From the NCBI GenBank assembly GCA_036250195.1, contig JAVHZZ010000060.1:62001-126000 (forward strand): DNA of 64,000 bases, given 5' to 3'. The stretch's first letter is position 1. Every line of letters starts with the position of its first letter. The notes beneath the pieces were generated by a model. It had not been told where the DNA came from and made no database searches. It saw only the letters and a list, made by a program, of their open reading frames with translations. Made by a program: the position numbers and the translations under genes. Shown here one piece after another: positions 1-12,370 of the stretch. Source of the DNA: Mixophyes australis. Taxonomy: Eukaryota > Chordata > Amphibia > Anura > Limnodynastidae.

Positions 1-158
1 TATACCTGGAAGTCTGTTTATTCACTGATCTGGCCTGTGTTTAACTTGCATCACATGGACTGTGTTTTCCACTACATTAAACAGTTTAATACTTTCAATA
101 TATTTCTGGCTCCGTGGCTTTAATTACAAGGACCTAGTTTGTGGAACAGGATTGTAAC
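1..158 (+). mobile_element. 3' part of a probable solo LTR (copy A)
   Basis: The first 158 bases correspond to the right end of an LTR-like block seen whole at 55600-56129. It was part of the duplicated segment. The left part lies outside the window. Confidence 0.5.
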
Positions 159-203
159 TACTTGCTTGGCGGAGTGATCAACAGCAGAGGGATGTTCTTC
201 AAT

Positions 204-850
204 TCATAAAATTCTTTGGTGTTGGCTGCTAGACTGGCGCTTCTGCCAGGGTGGCCAAACCACTACATTTTGATTTGCCAACTGGGCCGCTACTTCAAAT
301 ATTATTGTGTTGTGGTCCAGTACCAATTTTTTCACCCTCTGTGTGCACCGGCGAGACAACTGCTCCCTGCAAATTAAACCATTTAAATCCACCCAGGTCT
401 TGACACCAGATCCATTCACACATCTCATCACAAACTGCCACAGCTGGTTAGTAAATTCCTCATGGTTGATGAGAAGGCTTCTGCCAGATCCTCACATTTC
501 TGCCAGTAGGTTCCTGGGGTAATAATGTAGCACTTAAAGAGAACTTTCTTTACCACTTCAGAGTCTGCACAGTCATCTGGGGTCAATACACAATAGGCCT
601 CTAATGCACGCCCTTGCATTGTAAGGACCAAATAATTGACCCACTCCTTTTTGGACAAAGCATGGAATTTAGAAATCATTCCAAACACCTGCAAGTGTAA
701 ATCACTGTCTCCAACACCGTCCTCAAATTCGGTAAAGTGACAGGACCCAAATCATGGTGCAGCAGATGATGACTTTTTACTGTACAATGTTTCTTGCTTT
801 GCACAGGATTTCGAGATCTGCCTTGGACATTGCGGTGTAGTTAACCATCT
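204..850 (-). pseudogene. SCAN-domain gag relic (copy A)
   Basis: The minus strand encodes a degraded gag of the SCAN-domain type found in some LTR retroelements and domesticated in vertebrate zinc-finger proteins. Recognisable pieces, in order, are MSKADLEILCKARN near 830, TEFEDGVGDSDLHL near 715, GRALEAYCVLTPDD near 600, ITPGTYWQKCEDLAE near 500, and, in another frame, FTNQLWQFVMRCVNGSGVKT near 430 and LNGLICREQLSRRC near 370. The pattern of a hydrophobic helix, then EAY..LTP, then ITP..YW, then VNGSGVKT is the SCAN/gag core. An in-frame stop (near 750) and a frameshift (near 470) show it is dead. The same lesions are in copy B, so they predate the duplication. Confidence 0.7.
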
Positions 851-1012
851 TTTGCATTCCCTTGTGTGGAAGGAGCTCTTCACTTGAGTAACTCGGCTCT
901 CCAAAAAAAAAACCCTAGCATTATCAAATTGCTTGCCACCAGTTATAAACTGTGACTGGATGGGCTTACTCTGCTACCCAGTGTTTGGAGAGGGAGATCT
1001 TAAACAGTTTAG

Positions 1013-1492
1013 TTGGGTTTCCTTCTTACTGTCTGTATCTGGCTGTTACTGACCACTTCTACTGGTGTCACCTGTCAGCAGATATTCACCGACTGTGAAT
1101 GCCAACTGCACATGAGTTGTAGGAGAATAGTGTTGCCACCAGCTGTCCCCAGGCTCTTTGAGCTCCAGTATGGTGCCCTGCAGACTGGGACTCCTGGATT
1201 CATGTGTGAATCTAGGAGGCGCCTCTGCAAGTCTCCTCCAGAAGCCACTGAACTACAGCTGCCAGCGGAGTTTACACACAGAGAGCTCCAGGCTCCTACT
1301 TTATCCAGGGGCTGCTCCTGCAGCCCCCACTGTACCATCAGGGATTGGAGACCCCTCCGACACTCCAGTCATCCTGTACTTACAAATGGGAACCGGAGTG
1401 GAGGAATTAAAGCTCTGGCTGAGCTCCGATCCTCACTGGACCAGCAGTGGGGTGAGAAGCAATTTCTTTTGTTTTATACACATTTGAAATAA
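1013..1492 (+). other. Unrecognised open frame, duplicated
   Basis: A 159-codon open frame begins with a hydrophobic Met-Gly-Phe-Leu-Leu segment that resembles a signal peptide. It is present in copy B (56983-57462) with few changes. Another frame (1158-1487) is open over the same bases, so openness here is not selective evidence. No domain or splice context was recognised. It lies beside the SCAN gag relic and may be retroelement leader DNA. Probably not a gene. Confidence 0.15.
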
Positions 1493-1820
1493 CATTTTAT
1501 AAACACACATATCACTTTATACATTTCTACTCCTGGGCTAACCCTTTCAGCGCCAATATCTACATTTATATATTTATTAAAATACACTTTAAAATACATT
1601 GCACCTTCGGCACATAGCACTGGGGGGTTAACCCAATTGGCACCGCAGCATTGGAAGGGTTAATCTTTACACGGATGGGAAACCAGCCACAGGGTATGGT
1701 AAAATCTACTAACTACATCTTATTAAGATCAGAATTATGCAATCACTCTGCCAGTGTGTTAAAATTTAATATAATCCTACTTTGTTGTACAGTGTCTGAC
1801 AGTTTGCATTTTCCCAAGAG

Positions 1821-1869
<49 letters not shown>

Positions 1870-1870
1870 T
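1821..1870. repeat. (TA)n microsatellite
   Basis: About 50 bp of near-pure TA dinucleotides. It is shorter in copy B (57791-57832), one of the few length differences between the two duplicate copies. Confidence 0.95.
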
Positions 1871-2180
1871 AAAACTTCCAAGTTCAAATATAATATATAT
1901 TTTCTATACTTTCCGATGCCTTGTGTTTTATATGATATTATACTTTCTTCACATTCCTTACATTGTACTACCACATAATTAATTATACTTTTATTAAAAT
2001 AACCAATTGTTTAGTAATTCCCATGTTGTTCATTATTCATTTTGTATCTCAGAGACAACAAAATTTAATCTGTAGGAATGAAACATGTTAAATGTTATCT
2101 AGATGTAAAATAAATTCCCTGATTAAGTAGATACAGTGTTTCTAGAGTCTTATTCTTTGTCTTAAACTGATTTGGATATT

Positions 2181-2497
2181 CCAGTCCTCATGTTCTCTCC
2201 AATCTATTAACTGCTACAGCTGCTGTACACGTGTATGCTGGTGCCCTATCATGTATATATATTCTTTAAAAGTCCCTTTCTGTTGAATATTGTGATGACA
2301 AGACAATACACTGTCATGATAGTGTTATGCTGCAGCAGAGGAGCACCTAAATCTGCATTATCACCTAATTGTTGCATGTTATCATGTTACTCACCTGCTT
2401 CTCCTCTCTCTGGAGCCCCGGGGCCTGCTCCCTGCACAAGTGTTTCCCGTGGTTCCGTGGTTCATCTCACAGCTCTGACTAAATTGACATTTTGGCG
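2181..2497. other. 317-bp segment unique to copy A
   Basis: These bases are missing from copy B, where the flanking sequences abut directly at about 58140. The junction has a 1-2 base overlap (C or CA), which fits a simple deletion in copy B. No terminal repeats or target duplication were seen that would make it an insertion in copy A. Confidence 0.85.
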
Positions 2498-4019
2498 CAG
2501 GGCCAAATTATGCGATCGACTCACCCCGCCCCCTTTTGATCTCCTCGAGGTAGAAGTATGAGTAAGCAGGATGATCAATCAGTAGTTGCAGTCATGGAGA
2601 TTGTGGCTTCTGATTGGACCTCCTGCTCACAAGCCACTGCCACAGCCATATGTACACGGAGGAGCCAGAAACGAAGGTGTCCCGGGAAAAGCGGCTGCAT
2701 AGAGAAGACCCTGGAGCTGGAAAGGGGCAAATAAGTAACATGTAACAATTATTTGATAATGCAACTTTAATCTCAATTATGTCAATGCTTTTTAGGTGGT
2801 TTCACTATACCCAATGTATTGTTTTTAGTGACAAAGCCCTGTATAAAATAAAATCCTTTCAGAAGCATAATTAAAGGGGTTTCCAACCATCACATGTATT
2901 TAATGGCTTGTATAGGCTTTACTCCAAGTTTTAGTAAATACACAATTTTTACGTCCTGGTTTCCCTCTGTACGTTTAACCCGTGTGGTGATACCACGGGG
3001 CAGAGCTGTGTGTTTGTGTTGCTCTGCTCTGCTTTCTGTATAATTGTATCCAGTGAGCAGCTTTATGTTGTATCCTGGGGTAAGAAAATAATCCACTCTC
3101 CCTGATGTTATAAATACATGGCTAAAATCACGGAAGGAGGCTACTAAGAAAATAAATGCTTGTAGTAACATTTTCAGGATGGTGTGTACAAGATAAAATA
3201 AAGGAATCTGAAGGTGGAACAAACAAGCAAAACATCGCATAGCTGGTATTTCAGTACATAGACATCAAACTAGGTGGAGCTTGATCTGCTCTAGTGGGGA
3301 ATGCAAAATATCTTTACCATCGTTGTATAAAGGAAATGTATATATTGGGGCTCATTTAGAGTTAGACGTACGTCATTGTTTGCATAAGATGTGTATTTTC
3401 ATACTGCAATGATTCCAAAATCCAGAAAGTATATGTCCATATATAGAGTTATTTATATCGCTGACATCCGTCCGCCTTTGTCTGGAAAAGCAGAATAAGG
3501 ATGTGCAGGGACTAGCATGCATGGGCTGAGCACAGTATGGGTGGGTTCATGTAATTGTAACATAACATCTGCAAATACGCCTTTTAGGGCTCGAACCTCA
3601 TGCAGGTATTAGATTTTTGGTGCAGATATATGATGATGACTATCAGCCCTATTTAGCTGTTTCTAATTTGCTGATTGAGTATTGCGTAATTGACATTTCC
3701 ATTTTTAATTACATTTTATATCTGCACCCCACTGTATCGGGGGGGGGGGGGCAGACCTACATTGGTCACAAAGAAACTGTTTTTGAGCTGCAGGCGTCTT
3801 GAGACTCAACATCAATGAGTAAATCCACTTTTTTGTTTACATTATTTCCAATGAACGTTTGGTGCGCAAATGCGTCCAACTCTGAATAAGCCCCATTATG
3901 TCTTCATTATACTAGTTATGATTTTGTTGTATATGTTGTTATGTGTACACTGTGCATGTGGTTATTTTACCATTTTCATGCAATACAATTTCTAATGAAA
4001 GAATTGTGTCTGTGTTTTT
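2498..4019. other. No recognised gene
   Basis: Low-complexity, AT-rich DNA containing a G homopolymer at about 3739-3751. No convincing coding exon, RNA gene or element boundary was seen. The corresponding DNA in copy B is 58141-59665. Confidence 0.5.
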
Positions 4020-4720
4020 CTTCTTACTGTAGCAATAACTAGATATTTATGTGGATAAGAAATTCTCTTGCTATGGGCATATTTCAAAAGAGCTTTATTC
4101 ACTACACAGAGAGAGAGGGATGCAACACTTTTTATTGTAGCTATTTGTTTGACTGTACAAGTCAGCTTCCCTTAGGCAAAATAGATGTACACTGGGACCA
4201 GTACCTGTGCAATACCTGTCATCAATACCAATTGCAAAATCAGGACAATTTAAGCCAATTGCCAATCCACTCAAACCATGCACAGTTTGCCAAGAGTTCC
4301 CCCCGATCAGCCCAAACACCTTTCCTAGTAGGTTCAGCCTATTTGACCAACACAAATTGTGACTGTTCAAGGAAAGGTAGGTGAGGTCTAAGGTTAAGGC
4401 AGCTCAGGGGTTATGGCTGCCCTACCACCTCCTCCAGGTAAATCTTGGTCCTGCTCATAATGTGGGAAATGTTTTCCTAAAATATTACTTCTTAAGTATC
4501 AGAGAAGTCATACCGTAAAGAAACCATATTACAGAATGTTGGAAATATTTAGCACATAATTCACTTCTTGTTGCGCACCATACAGGAGAAAGACCATGTC
4601 ATACAGGAGAGATATTCTTGCTCTGAATGTGGTAAATGTTTTACACATATTCCAAATTGTTAAATATCAAAGAAATCACTTAGGGAACAGCCAAATTCAT
4701 GTGCTGATGTGGGAAAGGGT
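4020..4720 (+). pseudogene. Degenerate C2H2 zinc-finger exon (copy A)
   Basis: A possible splice acceptor (TTCTTACTGTAG) near 4030 precedes a decayed zinc-finger terminal exon. From 4440 the frame reads a C..CGKCF finger start with KYQRSHT after it. Further on come linker-like HHTGERP and a CSECGKCF match near 4620. In this copy the codon between the first two cysteine positions is TAA (4458-4460), whereas copy B has GAA there (59988-59990). Frameshifts separate the later fingers. It is a relic of the anuran C2H2 family, related in style to the gene at 17.6-25.9 kb. A 116-bp stretch (4276-4391) is present here but deleted in copy B. Confidence 0.6.
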
Positions 4721-5104
4721 TTCAAAGTAATTCAGAAAGGTATTGTATGTCAGAGAAGGGGAGAAACGTTATTTTATGCAATGAATATGGGCATGTTTTA
4801 CAAGTTCTTGCTGTCTGGATGTCCCATGTGGCTATAAATGAGGTTGGGATTTCCTGCAATGGGTTGGCAGTGGTCTTCTCCTGGGCCTGCTGTGGTGTTG
4901 GTAGGAGCAAGAAAGGGAACATGCTGGCAGTTTATTGATGGCCAATGTATGTGGCCCCATGCAGACTCAGACATGAATGTTCAGCTGTGGTGGAGGGCAG
5001 CCGCTTGCTAAGTGTTTTCAAGATCGGAAGACAGTTCAGGCATGGGAAACCTGCTTGAAAAAGACATAACAAATTAAATATAGATACAAAGCATCCCTGA
5101 CTTA

Positions 5105-5530
5105 GGAGACATCCAGACAGGGAGGCAGCATTATTATTGGAGAATGGGTTTAAGAATGTTTTTAGAGTTCCTTATAGGGAGTCCAAAGAGTTGAAACTGT
5201 ACGGATATTTGATGTCAGCCATGCATTATGCACTGTAAATGGTCCCTAAAACAAAGCCCAGAATATTCAGCCTGATTCGTCATTTGTCAATTCCAAAGAA
5301 AGATTCGGTGACTAATGGGATCAGTAAGGAGACATGTTCTGCATCATACACCTCACTTGATGCGGCCATTCTGTAAGAGGCATCTTCCTGAAGCTTTTAC
5401 CTCCTTAAAAGAGTGGGTGCTAAGGTGGGAAATGGGAATCAAGTCAGTTATCCACTATCTGGACAATTTTCTTTTCATGTGACGAGACCAGCGTCTTATG
5501 AAAACCTATAATGAATGGGGATAGTATTGG
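5105..5530 (+). pseudogene. DIRS-type reverse transcriptase relic (copy A)
   Basis: Broken plus-strand frames match the reverse transcriptase of DIRS tyrosine-recombinase retrotransposons. IRHLSIPKKDSVTNGI near 5270 corresponds to the family's RLIHHLSxP..SVNDGI block. CSASYTSLDAAI near 5340 follows, and VIHYLDNFLF near 5450 is the catalytic YxDD box with the second Asp read as Asn. Stops and frame changes make it non-coding. The element's recombinase end is at 7295-7610, with later insertions between. Confidence 0.7.
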
Positions 5531-5562
5531 GACAGTCATGCTCCTCAGATTTTGATGATCAG

Positions 5563-6780
5563 TGTCAGGACACCAGGGCATTAGAGTCAAGGCCCACAGA
5601 GTAGCCCTGGTACCTTGGTGCTCTTTGGATCAGGCAGACAAAGAGGAGGGGTAGCTATAATAGTACCTTTATTACAGAAGGTGCAAACACAACTGTAACA
5701 CAATAACTATATTAAATCGCCAACATCTAAAAACCTCCCCAACACATCCCCAGATAAAGATATGAGGAACCGTTACATATGTTTAAACAGTATTTCTTTG
5801 GCCGGGCTAAGTTGTAAAAAAGTCTCTGGTCCTGATGCTTTTGTCACAATAGCTCAGTACTCAGGTCTTCCAGATTCCTCCGATTTCTACACTTCTAGGC
5901 TTGCTGGTCCTGGCCTCTCGGCCTTATGGTCACTACCGAGATGTTAGCAGCCTGGACCCCTGTCACCCTACTCCTGTAGGCACACCAGGGGGTAAATGTA
6001 TCAAGCTGAGAGTTGTCCGGCGGGTTTGAAAAACCAATCAGATTCTAGCTATCATTTATTTATTGCATTCTACAAAATGAAAGCTAGAATCTGATTGGTT
6101 GCAATAGGCAAAATCTCCACTTTTCAAACCCGCCGGAAAACTCTCAGCTTGATACATTTACCCCCAGATGTGCATACTCACAAGCAGCTCCCATAAGGGA
6201 GAGTTATACTGTTGCACCATGTTCAGCCAGAGATGTGCCTAGATGTAAAATTGTAATCAGGACACACGTTGGAGCTGGTAGGAGACAGATCTTCAATACC
6301 AAGCTCAGGATATCCAATAAACAACCCTTGGTCTCCTTGCAGGCTCTTTTTAAACAGTTCAGAATACCCACAGGTGAAATCCCGTCCTGTAAGGTTATCC
6401 CAAGTCCGTACAGAATGCCATTGGCTCCCAAATCAGGGGTTGGATATGGGAGTGGAGAGAAGTCATCCCCACATGGGTTTCCCCCCAGCTGGTCTAGTGC
6501 ATAGTAGTCTGACACAGTCCTAGAGAGAACAATAGAGTAGCAAACTGGTTACTGCAGGGCTTAATCCCAGATGATGAATAGCAACTTCCTGTTTTAATCC
6601 CTTCTATACATTTATGTTGTGAAAGGGGCTCCAGCTGCTCCAGACTTCCTGTCCTCACTAAGGGAGGGGGTAACTGGCCAGGATATAGTCCAGCAGACAA
6701 TTTGTAGTCCAAAAGAGGCACATGGAGCCCACCTGGATATATATTTATGAACCTGTAGTTTTAGTCCATTGACTCTTCAT
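5563..6780. mobile_element. Unassigned repeat between DIRS fragments (copy A)
   Basis: This stretch separates the DIRS reverse-transcriptase relic from the L2-like LINE. It starts near a TGTCAGGACACC sequence and has no frame that I recognise. It contains the palindromic MITE at 5988-6165. The open frames across 6204-6523 run on both strands and are conserved in copy B only because the duplication is recent. Confidence 0.3.
5988..6165. mobile_element. Palindromic MITE (copy A)
   Basis: A 178-bp element with long terminal inverted repeats. It opens with GGGGGTAAATGTATCAAGC and closes with its reverse complement, and the pairing continues inward through AACTCTCAGC, CCGGCGGGTTTGAAAA and the CCAATCAGATTCTAGC/GCTAGAATCTGATTGG arms. 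No transposase is present. It is a non-autonomous DNA transposon, and the superfamily was not decided. Confidence 0.85.
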
Positions 6781-6834
6781 TCAGAACCATATTATGAAAT
6801 CCATATACTTCAACCAAATGAATCCACAGAGTCT

Positions 6835-7335
6835 TTATTATTATTATTATTATTATTATTATCATTTATTTGTAAGGCGCCACATGGTTTCCACAGCGCC
6901 GTACACAGTACAAACAGTACACCATACAGGGCAAAACAGTACAGAACATTAAACATAAAATACCAATACTTCGTAAACTCCGGGCAGGCAAATACAGTAG
7001 AGACGGAGTGGAAGAACAGGTATGGAGACAGGAGGAAAGAGGGCCCTACTCATACGAGCTTACATCCTAAGGGAGGGTGGACAGAATCAGGCACAGAAGG
7101 GAGCCAGTGAGGCAAAGGGGAGAACCGAAGAGATGAGAGGTTAAGTGGATGGTTGGTAGGCCTTAAGAAACAGGTGAGTTTTAAGTGCCCGTTTGAAGGA
7201 GCACATGTTGGGTGAGAGACGGATGGAGCGAGGGAGGTCGTTCCAGTAAAGGGGGGAAGCGGGAGAAGTCTTGGATTCTAGAGTGGGAATTATATGTGCC
7301 AAATGGGGATAACAATATATCCAAATACTAGTGAC
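6835..7335 (-). mobile_element. L2/CR1-like LINE 3' end (copy A)
   Basis: The minus strand carries the C-terminus of a LINE open reading frame. IIPTLESKTSPA, then WNDLPRSIRLSP and FKRALKTHLF with AYQPST, is the conserved tail of CR1/L2-like reverse-transcriptase proteins. The 3' end is marked by a (TAA)n tract, seen on the plus strand as (TTA)n at 6835-6862. The 5' end is truncated at about 7335 against the DIRS relic, as expected for target-primed insertion. Confidence 0.75.
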
Positions 7336-7610
7336 CAGATACATAACTTTGTATGGGGGGATTGTAACTGTAATCCTATCTCGGCACAATCAGCTTTTCT
7401 GTATCACTTTCAGTTTATATCTATTGTCAGACAGTGCATGGGGAAGCTGGGGGGGTCAGTGGCAGAATATGGGTTACACTCCTTCCTGATTGGGACAGCA
7501 ATGGAGGCTGTCAGCTGGGGCTTAAGTGACAAGATGATTATGTATATCGGGAAATGGGAATCAAGTGGTTTCAAATCTTATGTAAAGCTCCAGTTTCTAC
7601 TATAAAAATT
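7295..7610 (+). pseudogene. DIRS-type tyrosine recombinase C-terminus (copy A)
   Basis: The frame reads AEYGLHSFLIGTAMEA, then GLSDKMIMYIGKWESSGF and KSYVK. This is the C-terminal box of the DIRS/Ngaro tyrosine recombinase, normally H-x-x-R, G-R-W and a nucleophilic Tyr. Here HSFL replaces HSFR, so a catalytic Arg is lost. It belongs with the reverse-transcriptase relic at 5105-5530. Confidence 0.75.
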
Positions 7611-8776
7611 TAAGAAAAGGAGGTAGGAGATGTATTTCCAATTTGGAAAATCCCTCCACCTCTATCCCAGTCCCTCTCCCTTCTCCCCCTCATCATAAAA
7701 AATTAAAAAATAAAACAGCAGTTTGTTCTATTTGTTATATATATCCAACCTTACATGGTCTATCTTTGGAACGGGAAAAGTCCTCACTTGTACACTCACC
7801 CCATAGGCCGTTAATTCCCAACTACCAATTGGAATGTGACATAGAATATAATCTATATTTCTATAGTCATTTGTATTTTTGCTTTGTTTTGTTTTATTTC
7901 ATTTTTTGTTTCCTCTCCGATTTTTAGATTGTGTAACCTTGGTTCTTATTTAATGTCAACAACATGTACGGTTGTGCTGTATATTGATATCTATCTGCTG
8001 TTACAAATAAAAAGTTAAAAGAAAAGGAGGTAGAAGGGGGATGAGATGTTGGAGTAGAAGGTGTGAGAGACAGAAAACACTAAGATAATGTGGTGAAGGT
8101 ACGAGGACATGGTGGAGTATACAGAGAGTATCCCAGGAAGAAGAGGAGAGTGGACAAGGGAATAGTCAAGGAAAATAAGATGGTAAAGTGGTGGATACCT
8201 AGTAGTATAGCTGGGAGTATGGTAGGCTCAACTAAAGGAATGTGTAATTTAATCAATTAAGAAAGATCTAACTAAGTATTCATAATGCACAAGACGAAAG
8301 ACAGAAAAAGAGTTAAAAAATGATATGTATGTAAATTAAATGATCCTTTAATGAGAATTAATGACACAGTGCAGCAGGTGGGAAATAATATCACACAAAG
8401 AGAGTTATAGAGGCCGGATACCCTGTACCTGTTCTACTAACAACTACCACAACTACCACTGGTAGTTCTCCTGAACATGATCAATAAATAAATGATGATG
8501 ATGATCCAGCTGGAAGCAGGAAGACACAGAAGAGGAATGAAAGGCCAGGTAATGCCTTAATTTATGGTGAGTCATAATTATAGGTTATACTGATAATACT
8601 TCTCTAAATGATTAATTAGAGAATCCAATACACAATACATAATGTGATAAAAAATAGCACTTAACTTAATACATTAATAACAGCAACTCTGCAGACATGT
8701 TGCCCTGTTGGAATCGCTCTTACAGAGTAGACTGGCGCAATATTCACGCATGTGGGAATCAAGGAAGGAAAAACGA

Positions 8777-8813
<37 letters not shown>

Positions 8814-8831
8814 AATATTTAGATAGATAAA

Positions 8832-8875
<44 letters not shown>

Positions 8876-9079
8876 ACTACATGATGATATTCACATTTCA
8901 ATATCGATCAATCCAATCTGTAGGGAACATTTACTTCCATTTATTGTATGATTCTCTCTAACACCAGAGGAATAATATATTGCAATAAATTGGAGATATG
9001 AGAGAAGAGACAGAGATTGTCCTGTCTATATTTTTCCCATTAACATTGTTCCATTCTCAAATAGCTCTGAAGCAATAAC
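7611..9079. other. No recognised gene; microsatellites
   Basis: The DIRS 3' flank grades into purine-rich and AT-rich DNA. TA tracts lie at about 8778-8810 and 8842-8872 with a TG tract between, and a (GAT)n tail at about 8490-8505. Nothing coding was recognised. Copy A of the duplication is visible up to 8465 only because the window ends at its partner. Confidence 0.5.
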
Positions 9080-9340
9080 TAGGAGTTAATTGCTGGATGT
9101 CACCTCTCTCCTGATGATAGTTTTCAGTTTTACGGTCATTGAAAGAACAGCGCTTATAAGTCTGCCATAAGAAGATATCCCAACAGCGGCCACAGTGTTT
9201 GTGTGTACAACCAACAACTCTATAACGTGACGCGTTTCTCCGCCTCCAAGTGAAATATTTTCAGAAGGATGGAGCCCAAATTCTGCTTGGAAATCTAAAA
9301 GTATATTGGCCAATCAGTAAGGGCCATCAATGAATCCAAT
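9080..9340 (-). mobile_element. Retroelement-like repeat with GAAACGCGT motif
   Basis: The minus strand contains GGCGGAGAAACGCGTCACG. The same kind of GAAACGCG-type motif occurs near 11400 and near 12990 in this window and is common in anuran interspersed repeats, possibly of Penelope type. No coding part is left. Confidence 0.35.
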
Positions 9341-9343
9341 TAG

Positions 9344-9394
9344 AACTCAGATCTTACATACATTTATGTATATGTCGTATGTAAGATCTCAGTT
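9344..9394. repeat. Imperfect inverted repeat
   Basis: Two 18-base arms (9344-9361 and 9377-9394) pair with one mismatch around a 15-base loop, with the core AGATCTTACATAC/GTATGTAAGATCT. It may be a remnant of a small palindromic transposon. Confidence 0.7.
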
Positions 9395-10426
<1,032 letters not shown>

Positions 10427-10509
10427 CTGTTAATGTAAATTAAACAATTGATCCGTGTGTGTGTGTATATATAATACATATATATAGTCCAGTCGTCCAC
10501 AATATTAAT

Positions 10510-11335
10510 ATCGCTGACAAGTGAAGTGAATAACAGTTATTATCTCGTTATAATGGCACCTGTTAAGTGGTGGGATATATTAGACAGCAAGTCAACACTT
10601 AGTTTTTGAAGTTGATGTGTTGGAAGCAGGAAGAATGGGTTTGCGTAAGGATCTGAGCGACTTTGACAAGGGTCAAATTGTGATGGCTAGATGACTGGGT
10701 CAGAGCATCTCCAAAACGACAGATCTTGTGGGGTGTTTGCGGTATGCAGTGGTTAGTACCTACCAAAAGTAGTCCAAGAAAGGACAACCGGTGAACCAAC
10801 CACAGGGTCATGGGCACCCAAGCGCATGAGGAGCATAGGCTAGCCTGGCTGGTCCGATCCCATAGAAGAGCTACTATAGCACAAATTTCTGAAAAAGGTA
10901 ATGCTGGCTATGATAGCAAGGTGTCAGAACACACAGTGGATCGAAGGTTGCTGCCTATGGGGCTATGTAGCCACAGAACGGTTAGAGAGCTCATGCTGAT
11001 CCACCACCAAAATGCCTACAATGGGCAAGTGAGTGCCAGAACTGGACCATGGAGCAATAGAAGAGGGTGGCCTTGTCTGATGAATCGCATTTTCTTTTAC
11101 ATCATGGATGGCCAGGTGCGTGTGCATCGTTTAATATGGGGAAGAGAAGTCACCAGGATGTACAATGGGAAGAAGGCAAGCCGGTGGAGGCATTGTGATA
11201 CTCTAGATTATAATCTACTGGGAAACATTGAGTCCTGGCATTCATGTGGGTGTTACTTTGACACATACCACCTACCTAAGCTTTGTTGCAGACCAAGTAC
11301 ACCCCTCCATGGCAGCGGTATTCCATGAATGTAGT
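10510..11335 (+). pseudogene. Tc1-like transposase relic
   Basis: The 5' leader near 10550 and the start of the reading frame match a Tc1-type DNA transposon. MGLRKDLSDFDKGQIVMAR begins near 10635, followed by a helix-turn-helix region (GQSISKTT) and, in another frame from 10840, LAWLVRSHRRATIAQI, NAGYDSKVSEHTVDR and RMYNGKKASR-like pieces. Stops interrupt it (one right after VMAR) and the reading frame shifts. The end near 11335 corresponds only to the middle of the catalytic domain, so the 3' half with the last acidic residue and terminal repeat is missing. Confidence 0.8.
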
Positions 11336-11470
11336 AGCCTAGTATAAGTAATAAATGCACATATAGGTGAATTTGTTCTCCTGATAAAGTCTCTAGTAGA
11401 CGAAACGTGTTGAGGTCATTACATGTGATATATTTCTCAAACTTTCTCTGTATCCAATATTGGAATTGAA
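11336..11470 (+). mobile_element. Short retroelement end with GACGAAACGTG motif
   Basis: Follows the truncated Tc1 relic and contains a CTGATAAAGTCTCTAGTAGACGAAACG sense-strand pattern, given here by its key ends: CTGATAAAGTC and GACGAAACGTG. The same motif type is found near 9230 and 12990. No protein is encoded. Confidence 0.3.
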
Positions 11471-11517
11471 CCACCAGTAATTCAATCTTTTGTTTTCTGA
11501 CTCCACTGAGTGGTGAT

Positions 11518-11684
11518 CAGGGGAGGGGTGGCAAATTTTAGCCCTGGGGGGAAACCTCGATTCAACAGCCTATTAGGACCATTTTAAAGGGAAAAAAAGG
11601 CTAGTGGCTAAGTGATCCAGCCCAAGGTAGCCCATTATGTGACCGGCCCGGTGGGCAGGTGCCCCCCAGCCTAGCCTGCCCCTG
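11518..11684. mobile_element. hAT-type MITE
   Basis: A 167-bp element starts CAGGGGAGGGGTGGC and ends GCCTAGCCTGCCCCTG, which are imperfect inverted repeats. It is flanked by GTGGTGAT (11510-11517) and GTAGTGAT (11685-11692), an 8-bp target duplication with one mismatch, as expected for hAT. No coding capacity. Confidence 0.75.
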
Positions 11685-11699
11685 GTAGTGATTAATGAC

Positions 11700-12164
11700 A
11701 GTGAGTACTGGTATAATTACACCTTGATTACAGATAAGACTTTTATTTTTTTATTTTTTGTGAATGTGCAATTTTTATATTCAATAAATTTGTTTTTATG
11801 AAAAGATACTATATGGGATTTCTCATTCTTTATATCTATGTATGGTGTGAACGAGACAAGCAATATTGAGCCAACAGGAACCTGTACAGATAAGCAAAAT
11901 AATTTATATTATCTGGTACACATAGTATATGTGGTTTGGTGTGATATAACTCATCGGTGTGACAATATCACACTATTTTTGGTTATCCTTTTCTTATCTT
12001 CACGGGTACAGATGACTGGAGAAAGCATAAATGGTTCAAGCTGAATAACCCAGGATTCATGTGTTTTGAGCTTTGATGGAATACAGATCTGGTACACATC
12101 TGTGACACCTACTGGTTTTTGGAATCACTCTCCTGAAAATACTACACTATATATTTTATACATG

Positions 12165-12216
<52 letters not shown>

Positions 12217-12334
12217 TTATAGTCATGTATAAAATACATTTTAAGTAACATGCAATAACTTAGTTCTTCAGTTCTGGTATCTTTAAGTCAAACAATATGT
12301 ATAATATAGATATTTAGAAGTCAAATTATATAAA

Positions 12335-12370
<36 letters not shown>
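11700..12370. other. No recognised gene; TA microsatellites
   Basis: AT-rich DNA. TA tracts lie at about 12166-12212 and 12340-12366, each bordered by TAATTATTATA, so they may be arms of one AT palindrome. Confidence 0.5.

Larger units (their letters stand above)
1..8465. repeat. Segmental duplication, copy A
   Basis: This block matches 55972-64000 in the same orientation and almost base for base. Position 1 pairs with 55972 and position 8465 with 64000. Two sizeable indels account for nearly all the length difference: 2181-2497 (317 bp) and 4276-4391 (116 bp) are present here and absent from copy B. The rest differs by scattered substitutions and microsatellite length. Both copies run off the window, so the true ends are not visible. 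The spacing would fit a tandem duplication with a period near 55.7 kb, but an unpurged haplotype placed in series would look the same. Confidence 0.97.

Noticed and set aside
1651..1974. Frames with runs of Ile-Tyr (also 8674-8901, 12066-12248 and 57621-57938)
   Set aside because: They read through TA microsatellites.
3580..3610. GGCTCGAACCTC, resembling a tRNA B box
   Set aside because: No A box or cloverleaf upstream at the right distance.
6204..6523. Overlapping frames on both strands conserved in copy B (61730-62060)
   Set aside because: Conservation reflects the recent duplication. No domain, and both strands are equally open.
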